Assembly (NCBI GenBank): GCA_001464625.1 | Contig: LNFJ01000028.1 | Location: forward strand, 1-40,657 | Origin: Bacteroidia bacterium Ga0077558 | Lineage (GTDB): Bacteria; Bacteroidota; Bacteroidia; Chitinophagales; Chitinophagaceae | Direction: 5' to 3' | DNA: 40,657 bases | Part shown: one piece after another, positions 1 through 8,860 of the stretch | Layout of the letters: each line of letters begins with the position of its first letter | Numbering within the stretch: the first letter of the stretch is position 1 | The notes under the pieces: generated by a model | What the model saw: only the letters and a program-made list of their open reading frames with translations | What the model was told of the DNA's origin: nothing | Databases searched by the model: none | Program-made: the position numbers and the translations under genes

Positions 1-977
1 TTTTCTGGTGTGGTATTATACACAGACAACCCTATGCTCTTGGCACTATTTTGCCAATAACAAAACAAAGCATACCATTGAAAAAGATATACCAATGACA
101 GTTGCCACATTATTTTTGGCATTACAGATATGGCTTCAATGATTTCAATATTTTGTGCAAATAAAATTTTAGTCGTTTTATTTTTCTCCACTTTTCTAAC
201 AACATTTTTCAGCAGGCCCTTTACAAAAAGAGATGGGATTAAGAGAACAAGTATTACGGCATAAGCAATAATGGTAGTAAAAATGGATAAGAAAAATTGA
301 ACTACCGGATGCGGCATTCCCTCGTTCTTCTTTTTTATATCCGCTAACTCATCTACTGTAGGTGGAATTTCCGGAGTTGTATGCATACTCCATAAAACAG
401 ATACAATTGAGCAAATAGCACCCAAAATAAATGAAGCAAAAACCCAGGTAGGCAATTTGCCAGAATACCCAACAAATACTATCGGAAAGATCGCCAATGA
501 ATAATTAGCCAGTGTTTGTCCGAAGCCTGTAAAAAAACTTTGTGCCTGAAAACCCATTGCCTGTTGCGAAGGATCCAGTTTATCAGCAACAAAAGCCCGG
601 TAAGGTTCCATCGCTGTATTATTTCCTGCATCTAAAATCCATAGCAAGCCAGCGGCCATCCATAATTCGGAACTAAAAGGAAAGAGAAACAGTGCAAGAC
701 TACATAGGATGGCCCCTATTAAAAAATAAGGTTTTCGTCTTCCAAATTTTGGATGCCAAGTTTTATCGCTTAAAGCGCCGATAATCGGTTGAATAATTAG
801 CCCGGTCAAAGGACCTGCCAGGTTTAGCAGTGGAATCTCATCGGGCTTTGCGCCTAAAAAATCATAAATGGGGTTGACTGCACTTTGCTGCAAACCAAAA
901 CTGTATTGAATGCCAAAAAAACCAACATTCATATTAATAATCTGCCAAAAACTTAATCGTGGTTTTTGCAAAGACAT
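1..977 (-). CDS. MFS sugar transporter, SLC45-like (3' end outside window)
   Basis: Reading the minus strand from an ATG at 977-975 gives an open frame of about 325 codons that runs off the left edge without a stop. The protein starts MSLQKPRLSFWQIINMNVGF, followed by GIQYSFGLQQS, PLTGLIIQPIIGALSD, a basic FGRRKPY loop and many hydrophobic helices. The loop after helix 2 (GALSDKTWHPKFGRRKP) is the major-facilitator signature, and the overall pattern is that of SLC45/sucrose-maltose type transporters common in Bacteroidota. It would import a di- or oligosaccharide across the inner membrane. It lies at the end of a SusC/SusD-type locus and has a LacI-type palindrome about 80 bp upstream, so co-regulation with that locus is likely. 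The substrate cannot be read from the sequence. The C-terminal part is outside the window. Confidence 0.85.
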   Translation of the reverse strand, partial: MSLQKPRLSFWQIINMNVGFFGIQYSFGLQQSAVNPIYDFLGAKPDEIPLLNLAGPLTGLIIQPIIGALSDKTWHPKFGRRKPYFLIGAILCSLALFLFPFSSELWMAAGLLWILDAGNNTAMEPYRAFVADKLDPSQQAMGFQAQSFFTGFGQTLANYSLAIFPIVFVGYSGKLPTWVFASFILGAICSIVSVLWSMHTTPEIPPTVDELADIKKKNEGMPHPVVQFFLSIFTTIIAYAVILVLLIPSLFVKGLLKNVVRKVEKNKTTKILFAQNIEIIEAISVMPKIMWQLSLVYLFQWYALFCYWQNSAKSIGLSVYNTTPE

Positions 978-1054
978 AAGCAATCGTTTTGATAGACCTA
1001 AAATAAAGAATGAAGCGGTTTTTTGCTAATAACTATTTGTATATCAGAAGCCTG

Positions 1055-1064
1055 CAAACGTTTG
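1055..1064. promoter_or_regulatory. Putative LacI-family operator upstream of the MFS transporter
   Basis: The perfect 10-bp palindrome CAAACGTTTG has the central CpG typical of LacI/GalR-family operators. It matches the GCAAAnnTTTGC core also seen twice in the lacI-susC spacer at 13629-13656. It lies 78 bp upstream of the transporter start codon. Binding by the LacI-type protein encoded at 13685-14692 is inferred. Confidence 0.5.
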
Positions 1065-1158
1065 ATGTGCGCAAATAATTCACCTCAATATTGCTAAACA
1101 AGCGGGGGTAAGTAACTTCATGCTTTAGTTTAATAAAAATTAATTTAGCCATATAACA

Positions 1159-2103
1159 ATGAAACGAATTTACCTTCTCGCAGGAATTGTTGCCACCTTG
1201 TTTATCACTTGGTTTCTTTTTTTTAATACCGTTACTACCACTAAACAAATAGCCATTCCTTTTTCAATGTACAGGTGTGGCGAACAGTTAAATAAAGCAG
1301 CGGCTCTTGCTAAATGGTACCTTCCGTTTTCTGAAAATAACAATGTGATAATTACTGATTCAGGTAAATTACAGGTGTTAAAACTAAACGACTATACCAT
1401 AGACATTCAGGAACCAACTCCTTTTGGTGCAGTTATCAGAAGCAGCAAAGGCAAAAATTCAAAGTTGTTTTCTTTTACTGTGGGTACTGATTCAGGTAGT
1501 GTACAATCTTCCATTATAAAACTTACTTACAAAAGCCCGTTATTTAATCAATGGTTTGGTAAAAGCGAACTGGAGAGAGATGCAGAAAAAAGTCTTGGAA
1601 GCCTTAACACCTATATGACAGACACCAAACGTTTTTATGGTTTTGAAATACAATTTGTAACGGTGGAAGATACGTCCTTTCTTTTTTCGAGATTAACGGT
1701 GCCAGTTACAGAAAAGAGATCCGGTATTGTGAAATTATTTGATAAATTAATCGCATTTGCAGATAATAAAAAATCTGGTTACAATGGCACAAGAATTTTA
1801 TACACTGCTGTATCAGGTAATGAAATTACTTTGTTTGCTGGTATAGGTGTGAGCACCGAAGTGCTTACAAAAGTGGGTGATGATATTGAGTATAAACGCA
1901 TGCCCTTTGGAAAAAACCTTTTAGCTACTTCATACCAGGGGCCATTTGGAAAGAGTTTCAAAGCTTTTGAGGCATTAAATTTATTTAAAGCCGACCAGCA
2001 ACTGTCCAGTATGGCTATTCCGTATCAGCGAATAATGAGTGATGGATATGATTTTTCTGATGAGCAGATGGTACAGCTTAAAGTTTATTATCCGATCTTC
2101 TGA
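1159..2103 (+). CDS. Membrane-anchored SRPBCC/GyrI-like domain protein
   Basis: This 314-residue protein begins with a short basic segment and one hydrophobic helix (residues about 4-22), with no lipobox, so it is probably an N-terminally anchored or exported protein. Residues about 30-150 (TTKQIAIPFSMYRCGEQLN, then an alternating-strand region) resemble a START/SRPBCC-type fold. The C-terminal half, ending in YQRIMSDGYDFSDEQMVQLK and then VYYPIF, resembles the GyrI-like effector-binding fold; proteins joining these two parts are frequent in Bacteroidota. No catalytic residues are evident and the ligand is unknown. It is convergent with the FG-GAP lipoprotein gene, with only 3 bp between the two stop codons. 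An alternative is a lineage-specific protein of unknown fold. The gene itself is secure; the domain call is tentative. Confidence 0.6.
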   Translation: MKRIYLLAGIVATLFITWFLFFNTVTTTKQIAIPFSMYRCGEQLNKAAALAKWYLPFSENNNVIITDSGKLQVLKLNDYTIDIQEPTPFGAVIRSSKGKNSKLFSFTVGTDSGSVQSSIIKLTYKSPLFNQWFGKSELERDAEKSLGSLNTYMTDTKRFYGFEIQFVTVEDTSFLFSRLTVPVTEKRSGIVKLFDKLIAFADNKKSGYNGTRILYTAVSGNEITLFAGIGVSTEVLTKVGDDIEYKRMPFGKNLLATSYQGPFGKSFKAFEALNLFKADQQLSSMAIPYQRIMSDGYDFSDEQMVQLKVYYPIF

Positions 2104-2106
2104 TTC

Positions 2107-5100
2107 TTATTTCTTTCGGAAAAGTACAAGGCTATCATTATTTCGTGCAGCGATAAACGAGTGTTGGCCGTTCTGTAACCGAATATTTCTTATTTTTCTT
2201 ATTTCGCCTTTAAGTTGAAGACCATTTAGTAAAAAGTATTCAAACCGGCCAGCACCATTGTTGATAAGCAGGGAGCCAAAATCTGCATCATAACGCCCCA
2301 TTTGAATATTATTAGGATAGAAATTTCCTGCTAAAAGTAAATCAGGTAAACTATCATTATTAGCATATAATAAAGCAGCATCCCTATAGGAGGTAAGCTG
2401 CGCCTGCCAAGGAAGCTCTTTAACTGTAAATGAAAAATTGCTGTTATTAATAAAGATGGCATTAGCAAAATAATCTGCCTCCTTTTTTTCCGCTTTCGCC
2501 AACTTATCAGCTCCAAAAATTTCTTGCAGGGAAGCTCTTGCAAAATCTTCTGCATAAAGAAATTTCTTCTTTAATGAAGGAATTTGTTTTTCTAATTCTG
2601 ACTTATTGGCAAAAGGTAATTCTCTCCCATCGAGGTAATACGTTATTATCTGTTCTTTCTTTCCGTTATTATCTGCATCAAAATAATAAAATCGAACCGG
2701 CTCCTTTTTTGAAACTTTAAAACGGCTATTAAGCCCCTGATTGCCTGCTATAAAATCAATGTCTCCATCTCCGTCAGCATCAAAAGGAAGCACAAAGTTC
2801 CACCAACCCTTTTCGGCTGATTCAAATTGCTTCTTATACTTTCCTTTTTCATTTTTAAAAATGGAAATACCGCCCCATTCCATTGCTAAAATGATATCTG
2901 TATCACCATCACTATCCATATCAGCCATTTTTGCATCTTTTACAAAACCAGGAGCTATCAAATCTTTACTGTACAAAGCAGTTACATCGGTAAAATTGCC
3001 TGTACCATCATTCTGTAAAATATATGACCTTGGTATTTCGCCATATTGAAAAGGCACAGCTCTTCCGCCAATAAAAAGATCTTTATACCCATCACTATTA
3101 AAATCTTGTGCAACTATACAGGAGGCCGTCATATAAATATCTTTAAACGAGTCCTGATTTTTTATTAACATCCCCTTCCCGTCATTTATATAAAGACGTG
3201 GCAAAAGGTATTCACTTTTACCATAATACTCGTTACCCCCACTAACTACTACTAAATCAATAAACCCATCATTATTTACATCCATCCAGCAGGCGTCCAC
3301 ATCTTCATAGGTACTGTCATTATCTAATCCAGGCTGTTTCATCTTACTAAACATCCCGTTTGCTTGTTGTATAAACACAGCACTTTTTTCCCATTTTACA
3401 GAACCTATAAAAACATCATCAAGTTTATCGCCATTAATATCTGCTATTGCTAATGCAGGGCCTTCCTGCGATAACATAAACGGCAATAAAGGTTCCCGGT
3501 CAAATTCTACAAAATTATTTTCTTTATGCAGATAGTTCAAGCCGTATTTTGTAGATAAGTTTTCAAAAGAAAATGAAGAGTCAGTGTCCCTATGTTGTAA
3601 TGCGGCATAATTAAATTCTGGTAGGCCCGACTTATAACTTAATTGCAGGGTTAGTGAATCTTTGATAATAGTAACGGGCTGATAGGTGTTATCGGGCCAA
3701 ATGAGCAACGAAGAATCATACCCGACAGGTACCGCAAACTGTAAAGAGACTTCCATGGCTGACTGAAATCCTCTTACAGGATTTTTTTCATATACTTCTC
3801 TTTCTCCACTTTTATAAATAACCAGCTTCGCACCGGTTGCATTTCTATTACCGGGGGGACCGATTAACTTTAACCTTATGGCTGGTTTTGCTTTAGCATC
3901 ATTTGTTGTATTCTTATAAAGCAATACAGGATCATCGATATTATTAACGATGATATCCAAATCACCATCATTATCCAGATCAGCATAAATTGCCCCGTTG
4001 GAAAATGTTTCTTTACTATTATTCACAGCAGCACCAGCATCTTCAAATTTTGCTTCACCAATATTTCGGAAAAAACGGTTAGGTAATTTTATCTGCGGAA
4101 ACTTGTCAATCAGTGCCATATCTGTTTCTCCTATTTGGCCAGCTCTTATTTTTGCTTGTATTTCGTCGTTAGAAATATAGTTTACATAATCTATGTCATT
4201 TAATCTTTTTGGAATACCGTTTGAAACAAATAAATCTTTCAATCCATCATTATCAAAATCCATCCATAAAGTGCTCCACGACCAGTCTGTGGCATACACT
4301 CCTGCATAAAGACCCACTTCACTAAATAATCCGCTGCCACGGTTGAGTTGTAAAGTATTTCTTGCATATTGGTGATTGTATCCATTTCTAATCTTAATCT
4401 GAAAAGTATTGTACTCATCTTCACCTAATGATCTGCGTAGTATATAAGGGTCGGATGGCAGCATATCTGCTGCAATAATATCTGGCCATCCGTCATTATT
4501 AATATCTGCTGCATCTACCCCCATAGAAAATTGGCTGCTGTGCATAGTGCGGCTGGTAAGCTCTTCTGTAAAACCGCCCTTTTTATTATTAATATAGAGA
4601 TAATCGTTTTCATGAAAATCGTTACCAATGTATACATCTGGCCAGCCATCCATATTTATATCCGATACTACAATTCCGAGACCATAACCAATAACACTCT
4701 GATGTATACCAGCATCTTGGGAAATATCTTTAAAATGTCCGTTATCATTCCTGAAAAGTATATCTCTTGAAAGTGAATCTACTGAATTATTAAAATTACT
4801 TCTTGGGGCAAAAGTGCTATTATAACGCAAAGAATGGTTGAGTAAAAACATATCAAGGTCGCCGTCTAAATCATAATCAAAAAAAGCGGCCTGTGTACTA
4901 AACCCTGAAAAATCTAATCCATACTTTGTTGCTTCATCTGCATAAAAAGGATTTCCATTACTGTCAACCCCTTTGCATATAAGTAGTTGATTTTTACTTT
5001 GCAATTTTTCGTAGTTCCCAACACGACATACATAAATATCCAGCAGCCCATCATCGTTTACGTCTGCTACACTAATACCGGTAGACCATCCACCATCAGC

Positions 5101-5436
5101 AGGTATTTTGGCGGCGATAGTTATGTCTTCGAAACGAAGATTGTCTTTATTGAGGTATAATTTATTTTGTCCTTGGTTCGAAGCAAAAAATAAATCTACC
5201 AGTCCATCATTATTAAAATCCCCGGCACCTACTCCGGCACCGTTATAGAAATACATATACTTGAGCATATTAAAATCCGGGCGGGCAGAAAGCTGATTGC
5301 TGAAAACTAACCCTGTCATTTCACTTTCTAAAGTTTCAAAAAGCGGGGTATTTTTTTTCTTGCCGGATTTACAACTGCATATAGTTATTACAACAGGTAA
5401 TAACAAAAAGACTGGTAAAATAAATTTTAATCGCAT
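2107..5436 (-). CDS. FG-GAP/VCBS repeat lipoprotein with ASPIC/UnbV domain (copy 2)
   Basis: This 1109-residue protein has a lipoprotein signal peptide with the acceptor Cys near residue 22 (VITICSC), so it should be lipidated and probably surface exposed. Residues about 55-500 and 640-900 are FG-GAP/VCBS beta-propeller repeats carrying many calcium-loop motifs of the type DxNxDGxxD (for example DFNNDGLVD, DVNDDGLLD). Between them, around residues 525-600, lies an ASPIC/UnbV-type segment (GPPGNRNATGAKLVIY, then RGFQSAMEVS and LLIWPDN). Its ATG (5436-5434) overlaps the TGA of the upstream paralogue by one base (TGATG), which suggests translational coupling. Proteins of this type often accompany SusC/SusD pairs; a carbohydrate- or protein-binding role at the cell surface is inferred. 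No enzyme active site is apparent. Confidence 0.88.
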   Translation of the reverse strand: MRLKFILPVFLLLPVVITICSCKSGKKKNTPLFETLESEMTGLVFSNQLSARPDFNMLKYMYFYNGAGVGAGDFNNDGLVDLFFASNQGQNKLYLNKDNLRFEDITIAAKIPADGGWSTGISVADVNDDGLLDIYVCRVGNYEKLQSKNQLLICKGVDSNGNPFYADEATKYGLDFSGFSTQAAFFDYDLDGDLDMFLLNHSLRYNSTFAPRSNFNNSVDSLSRDILFRNDNGHFKDISQDAGIHQSVIGYGLGIVVSDINMDGWPDVYIGNDFHENDYLYINNKKGGFTEELTSRTMHSSQFSMGVDAADINNDGWPDIIAADMLPSDPYILRRSLGEDEYNTFQIKIRNGYNHQYARNTLQLNRGSGLFSEVGLYAGVYATDWSWSTLWMDFDNDGLKDLFVSNGIPKRLNDIDYVNYISNDEIQAKIRAGQIGETDMALIDKFPQIKLPNRFFRNIGEAKFEDAGAAVNNSKETFSNGAIYADLDNDGDLDIIVNNIDDPVLLYKNTTNDAKAKPAIRLKLIGPPGNRNATGAKLVIYKSGEREVYEKNPVRGFQSAMEVSLQFAVPVGYDSSLLIWPDNTYQPVTIIKDSLTLQLSYKSGLPEFNYAALQHRDTDSSFSFENLSTKYGLNYLHKENNFVEFDREPLLPFMLSQEGPALAIADINGDKLDDVFIGSVKWEKSAVFIQQANGMFSKMKQPGLDNDSTYEDVDACWMDVNNDGFIDLVVVSGGNEYYGKSEYLLPRLYINDGKGMLIKNQDSFKDIYMTASCIVAQDFNSDGYKDLFIGGRAVPFQYGEIPRSYILQNDGTGNFTDVTALYSKDLIAPGFVKDAKMADMDSDGDTDIILAMEWGGISIFKNEKGKYKKQFESAEKGWWNFVLPFDADGDGDIDFIAGNQGLNSRFKVSKKEPVRFYYFDADNNGKKEQIITYYLDGRELPFANKSELEKQIPSLKKKFLYAEDFARASLQEIFGADKLAKAEKKEADYFANAIFINNSNFSFTVKELPWQAQLTSYRDAALLYANNDSLPDLLLAGNFYPNNIQMGRYDADFGSLLINNGAGRFEYFLLNGLQLKGEIRKIRNIRLQNGQHSFIAARNNDSLVLFRKK

Positions 5437-8400
5437 CAGTTTTTTATTCGCCGGAATAGAGCCGGATAGTTGTCATTTTGTAATACGAGCAGATCTGCCC
5501 CCCTTTGTGATGGAATTAATAAAATATCTTTTACTTCACCCCGCACATCAAAACCTGTTATGAAAGGCGGGGTCCAATCCCATACAATTTCACCTTTTTG
5601 ATTCCCTTTATTAAGTAGAATATGTCCATAGCTTGCGTCTAACCTTGCAAACTGTGGTTGAAAATGAAACTGGTTACCTGCCATTACCAAGTCTTTTTTC
5701 CCGTCGCCATCTATATCTGCACAAGCTATGGCATTAATGCAAGAAAGTTGTGCAAAGATCGGAAGCTGCTGCATTTCAAAACGACCTTTTCCATTATTAA
5801 TAGCTATGCAGGAAGCTGCATAATTAAACTCCTGCACGGTAGCATTTTTGATCATACTAATACTAAAAAGTCCTTGTATTGATTTATTAGCATACTCTTC
5901 GAATTTAAGATTTTGCTTCTTTAAAGAAGGTATTTGCTCTGTAAGTTCCCGTTTAAGAAACACAGGTACATCTTTATTATTTATTGTCCGTGTAATAATT
6001 TTATCAGTGGTTCCGTTCTCATCAAAATCATTTATCCAGAGTTTTACCGGTTTATTTTTTGAAGGCTTCAGGTAACTGTTCTCGCCAAAGTTTCCAAAGA
6101 CGCAATCTAAATCTCCGTCACCATCAATATCTGTCGTTATCACGGTTTGCCACCAGCCGGAGTACTGTTCCAGACCGGTTAGTAACAATCTAAGCTGGTT
6201 ATTTTCTACAGCAAAAACTTTCGGAAAAATCCACTCTCCTGTTACAATAAGTTCTTTCTTTTTATCTCCATTTATATCTGCTATGGCAACATCAGTAAGC
6301 ATGCCAGCTTTTACAGTACTGGCAATACTAAATTTTCCTTGTCCATTATTGATGTATAAATAACTTTCTGGTATGGCACCATAATCTTGCGGAATACTTC
6401 GGCTCGCTACAAAAAGATCCGTATCGCCATCTTCATCTGCATCGAATGCTACGGCTGCTGCACTATTAAAATTATATTTTGGAAATGCTGCAGGTAATGA
6501 AGAGAAGTTGCCACTACCGTCGTTTATATAGAGCCGGTGATTAAACAACTCATCACCAGCTTCAAAAGCGTTTCCACCGGCTCCAATAAATAAATCCGAA
6601 TCGCCATCTCCATCAGCGTCTAAAAATGTTACGGCAACATCTTCATAGGACTGGTCCATTTCAAATACAGGTTGTTCTTTTCTGATAAAACCATTTTTTG
6701 TTTGCAGATATAGCGAACCCGGTTGGCCTGCTGCACCACCAATAAATATATCCGTAAGCCCATCACTATTTACATCGGCGGTATCTGCATGTGGCCCTTC
6801 CCGGGAAAGCATAACCGGAATATTTCTTTCTGTATAAAAATCGATATAATCATCTTCCTGATGTTTAGAGAAAGAGGCAGAGTCGCTCTTAAACCATAAA
6901 GCCGGTTCCTTATAAGATCTCATTTTAAGCCTGGCAGCAGAAGTATTTATTTTATATAATTGATTTATACCAGGTTTATTTATAAAAGTTTCTTTACCAT
7001 CAGGCCATATTATTATCATTGAGTCTGCACTGCCCTTGCCAAGTCCTATTACCTGTTTATAATCTATTGATGACTGGAAGCCCCTAGATGGTATTAGCTC
7101 CCGGCTGATGACTTGGCTACCCTGGTATATTTTTATTTTACTGCCAACGGCAAAAGTATTTTGCAGGTTGCCAGTTAGCTGTATACTGATATAATTATTT
7201 GCGGTGTTTTCACTAGTTTGATTTTTATAAATGAAAACAGGTGAATTTACATTGTTCACAATTAAATCTAAATCGCCATCATTATCTAAATCTCCATAAG
7301 CAGATCCATTCGAAAATGAAGGGGTAGCTAAGCCTGCGGCTTGCCCTTCTTCATGAAAGAGGAGCCCTCCTTTATTACTATAAAATTTATTAGGAATGGC
7401 TTTTGAAGGCATTTTGTTTACAATCTCATCAAATTTTTCTTTCTCTCCCGTCATTACCATTTTTTGGATTACGTCATTAGCAAAAAAATCGATGAAATCC
7501 TGGTTAGTTACATCATTATAAATACCGTTGCAAACAAAAATATCTGAAAGGCCGTCGTTATCCGCATCAAAAATAAGCCCCCCCCAACTCCAATCTGAAG
7601 CAGCCACCCCACTGAAAAAAGCAGTTTCCATGAATCTTCCATTTCCATTGTTTACCTGAAGAGTATTTTGAGTGTATTGGTTATAAAAACCAGATTTCTG
7701 CTTTATGCGATGTATATCAATATTGTCGAATGAAGTAGTTGTTTTTAAGCGATAGTCATCATCAGGCAGCATATCGGTGGTAAAAATATCAGGGTGGTCA
7801 TCATTATTAATATCTGCCATGTCTGCCCCCATAGAAGAATGGCTGATATGCTGTGCCCAGTCTTCGAGTTCATCTTTAAATACACCGTTCTTTTGATTGA
7901 TATATAAATAATCCCTTTCAAAAAAATCGTTGGAAACATAGATATCAGGGTAATGATCTCCGTTTACATCACCCACGGTGACACCAAGCCCAAAGCTGAT
8001 CAGGCTTCCATGAATTCCGGCATCTTTACTTATATCTACATACTTTCCGCCATCGTTACGATAAAAATGATCACCACCGCCTTTCAAAAAATCAGCAACG
8101 GGCCAGTCAGGTGCCCGAAGGTTCCTCTTGTTAGCATAGTTTAATGTATTTACCGGAATAAAACTGTTATTAATAATAAAACAGTCTAAATCACCATCTA
8201 AATCATAATCGAAAAATGCTGCATGGGTTGTATAGCCCCCCTCATTCGTTAATCCATATTCAGCAGCCTTATCAGTAAAAGTGAGATCCTTGTTATTAAT
8301 GTATAGTTGGCATTTTGGTTTTTGCCCGTCTATGTATCCGGCATTACAAATAAAAATATCTAACCAGCCATCATAGTTTATGTCAACCATTACCACCCCG

Positions 8401-8750
8401 GTACTCCAATCTTTTTTTTCAGTAAACCCTGCCTTTGTTGAAATATCTTCAAATCTCCAGTTCCCCTTATTTAAAAACAATTTATTACCGCCCATATTAG
8501 CGGTTAAGATCACATCGGCTAATCCATCGTTATTTACATCCCCAATTCCCACACCACCTCCGTTATAGAAATTACGATAAGTGAAAATATTAAAGCCGGT
8601 ATCATTGCGGATAGTGTTTGAAAAAACAATGCCGGTATTATCCTGCAGCTGAAACAGGGGCTCCTTTTTATCTTTTTTATCACAACCGGATAAACAAAGA
8701 AAAAAGAAGCCGCAGTACATTTTATTAATCAGTGACAAGAACCCTTTCAT
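5436..8750 (-). CDS. FG-GAP/VCBS repeat lipoprotein with ASPIC/UnbV domain (copy 1)
   Basis: This 1104-residue paralogue of the next gene downstream has a signal peptide with lipobox LSGC (Cys about 23). The order of parts is the same: an N-terminal FG-GAP block with DVNNDGLAD- and DYDLDGDLD-type calcium loops, an ASPIC/UnbV-like segment around residues 530-600 (VGSKIKIYQGSQVISRE, then RGFQSS and IIWPDGK), a second FG-GAP block, and a C-terminal region containing KKELIVTGEW. It follows SusD in the same direction, but a hairpin terminator and a separate -7 box lie in the 110-bp gap, so it can probably be transcribed independently of susCD. The role is inferred to be substrate capture or assembly of a surface complex with SusCD; no hydrolase motif is visible. 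Confidence 0.88.
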   Translation of the reverse strand: MKGFLSLINKMYCGFFFLCLSGCDKKDKKEPLFQLQDNTGIVFSNTIRNDTGFNIFTYRNFYNGGGVGIGDVNNDGLADVILTANMGGNKLFLNKGNWRFEDISTKAGFTEKKDWSTGVVMVDINYDGWLDIFICNAGYIDGQKPKCQLYINNKDLTFTDKAAEYGLTNEGGYTTHAAFFDYDLDGDLDCFIINNSFIPVNTLNYANKRNLRAPDWPVADFLKGGGDHFYRNDGGKYVDISKDAGIHGSLISFGLGVTVGDVNGDHYPDIYVSNDFFERDYLYINQKNGVFKDELEDWAQHISHSSMGADMADINNDDHPDIFTTDMLPDDDYRLKTTTSFDNIDIHRIKQKSGFYNQYTQNTLQVNNGNGRFMETAFFSGVAASDWSWGGLIFDADNDGLSDIFVCNGIYNDVTNQDFIDFFANDVIQKMVMTGEKEKFDEIVNKMPSKAIPNKFYSNKGGLLFHEEGQAAGLATPSFSNGSAYGDLDNDGDLDLIVNNVNSPVFIYKNQTSENTANNYISIQLTGNLQNTFAVGSKIKIYQGSQVISRELIPSRGFQSSIDYKQVIGLGKGSADSMIIIWPDGKETFINKPGINQLYKINTSAARLKMRSYKEPALWFKSDSASFSKHQEDDYIDFYTERNIPVMLSREGPHADTADVNSDGLTDIFIGGAAGQPGSLYLQTKNGFIRKEQPVFEMDQSYEDVAVTFLDADGDGDSDLFIGAGGNAFEAGDELFNHRLYINDGSGNFSSLPAAFPKYNFNSAAAVAFDADEDGDTDLFVASRSIPQDYGAIPESYLYINNGQGKFSIASTVKAGMLTDVAIADINGDKKKELIVTGEWIFPKVFAVENNQLRLLLTGLEQYSGWWQTVITTDIDGDGDLDCVFGNFGENSYLKPSKNKPVKLWINDFDENGTTDKIITRTINNKDVPVFLKRELTEQIPSLKKQNLKFEEYANKSIQGLFSISMIKNATVQEFNYAASCIAINNGKGRFEMQQLPIFAQLSCINAIACADIDGDGKKDLVMAGNQFHFQPQFARLDASYGHILLNKGNQKGEIVWDWTPPFITGFDVRGEVKDILLIPSQRGADLLVLQNDNYPALFRRIKN

Positions 8751-8768
8751 TGTATTAACCTATAACAT

Positions 8769-8776
8769 CAAATGTA
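8769..8776 (-). promoter_or_regulatory. Putative Bacteroidota -7 box for the FG-GAP gene pair
   Basis: On the minus strand this reads TACATTTG, an exact match to TAnnTTTG, ending 18 bp before the start codon at 8750. A TTTG -33 element at the usual spacing is not present, so the match is partial. It lies downstream of the susD terminator hairpin. Confidence 0.4.
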
Positions 8777-8804
8777 AAGTGTAAAATTGCAATTAATAAA
8801 AAAT

Positions 8805-8835
8805 AAAAAAGCCATTCGAAAATGGCCTTTTTTTT
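8805..8835 (-). terminator. Terminator between susD and the FG-GAP genes (can act both ways)
   Basis: GCCATT (8811-8816) and AATGGC (8821-8826) form a perfect stem with a CGAA tetraloop. It is flanked by an A-run on one side and a T-run (8828-8835) on the other, so a U-tract follows the hairpin on either strand. It comes 25-50 bp after the susD stop and would stop or attenuate transcription before the two lipoprotein genes. Confidence 0.65.
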
Positions 8836-8860
8836 GTTGCTATATTACTAACTGCTTAGC

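Noticed and set aside
1033-1248. 71-codon minus-strand frame overlapping the start of the SRPBCC/GyrI-like gene
   Set aside because: It overlaps the operator region and the neighbouring gene's start and is low-complexity Lys/Asn-rich.
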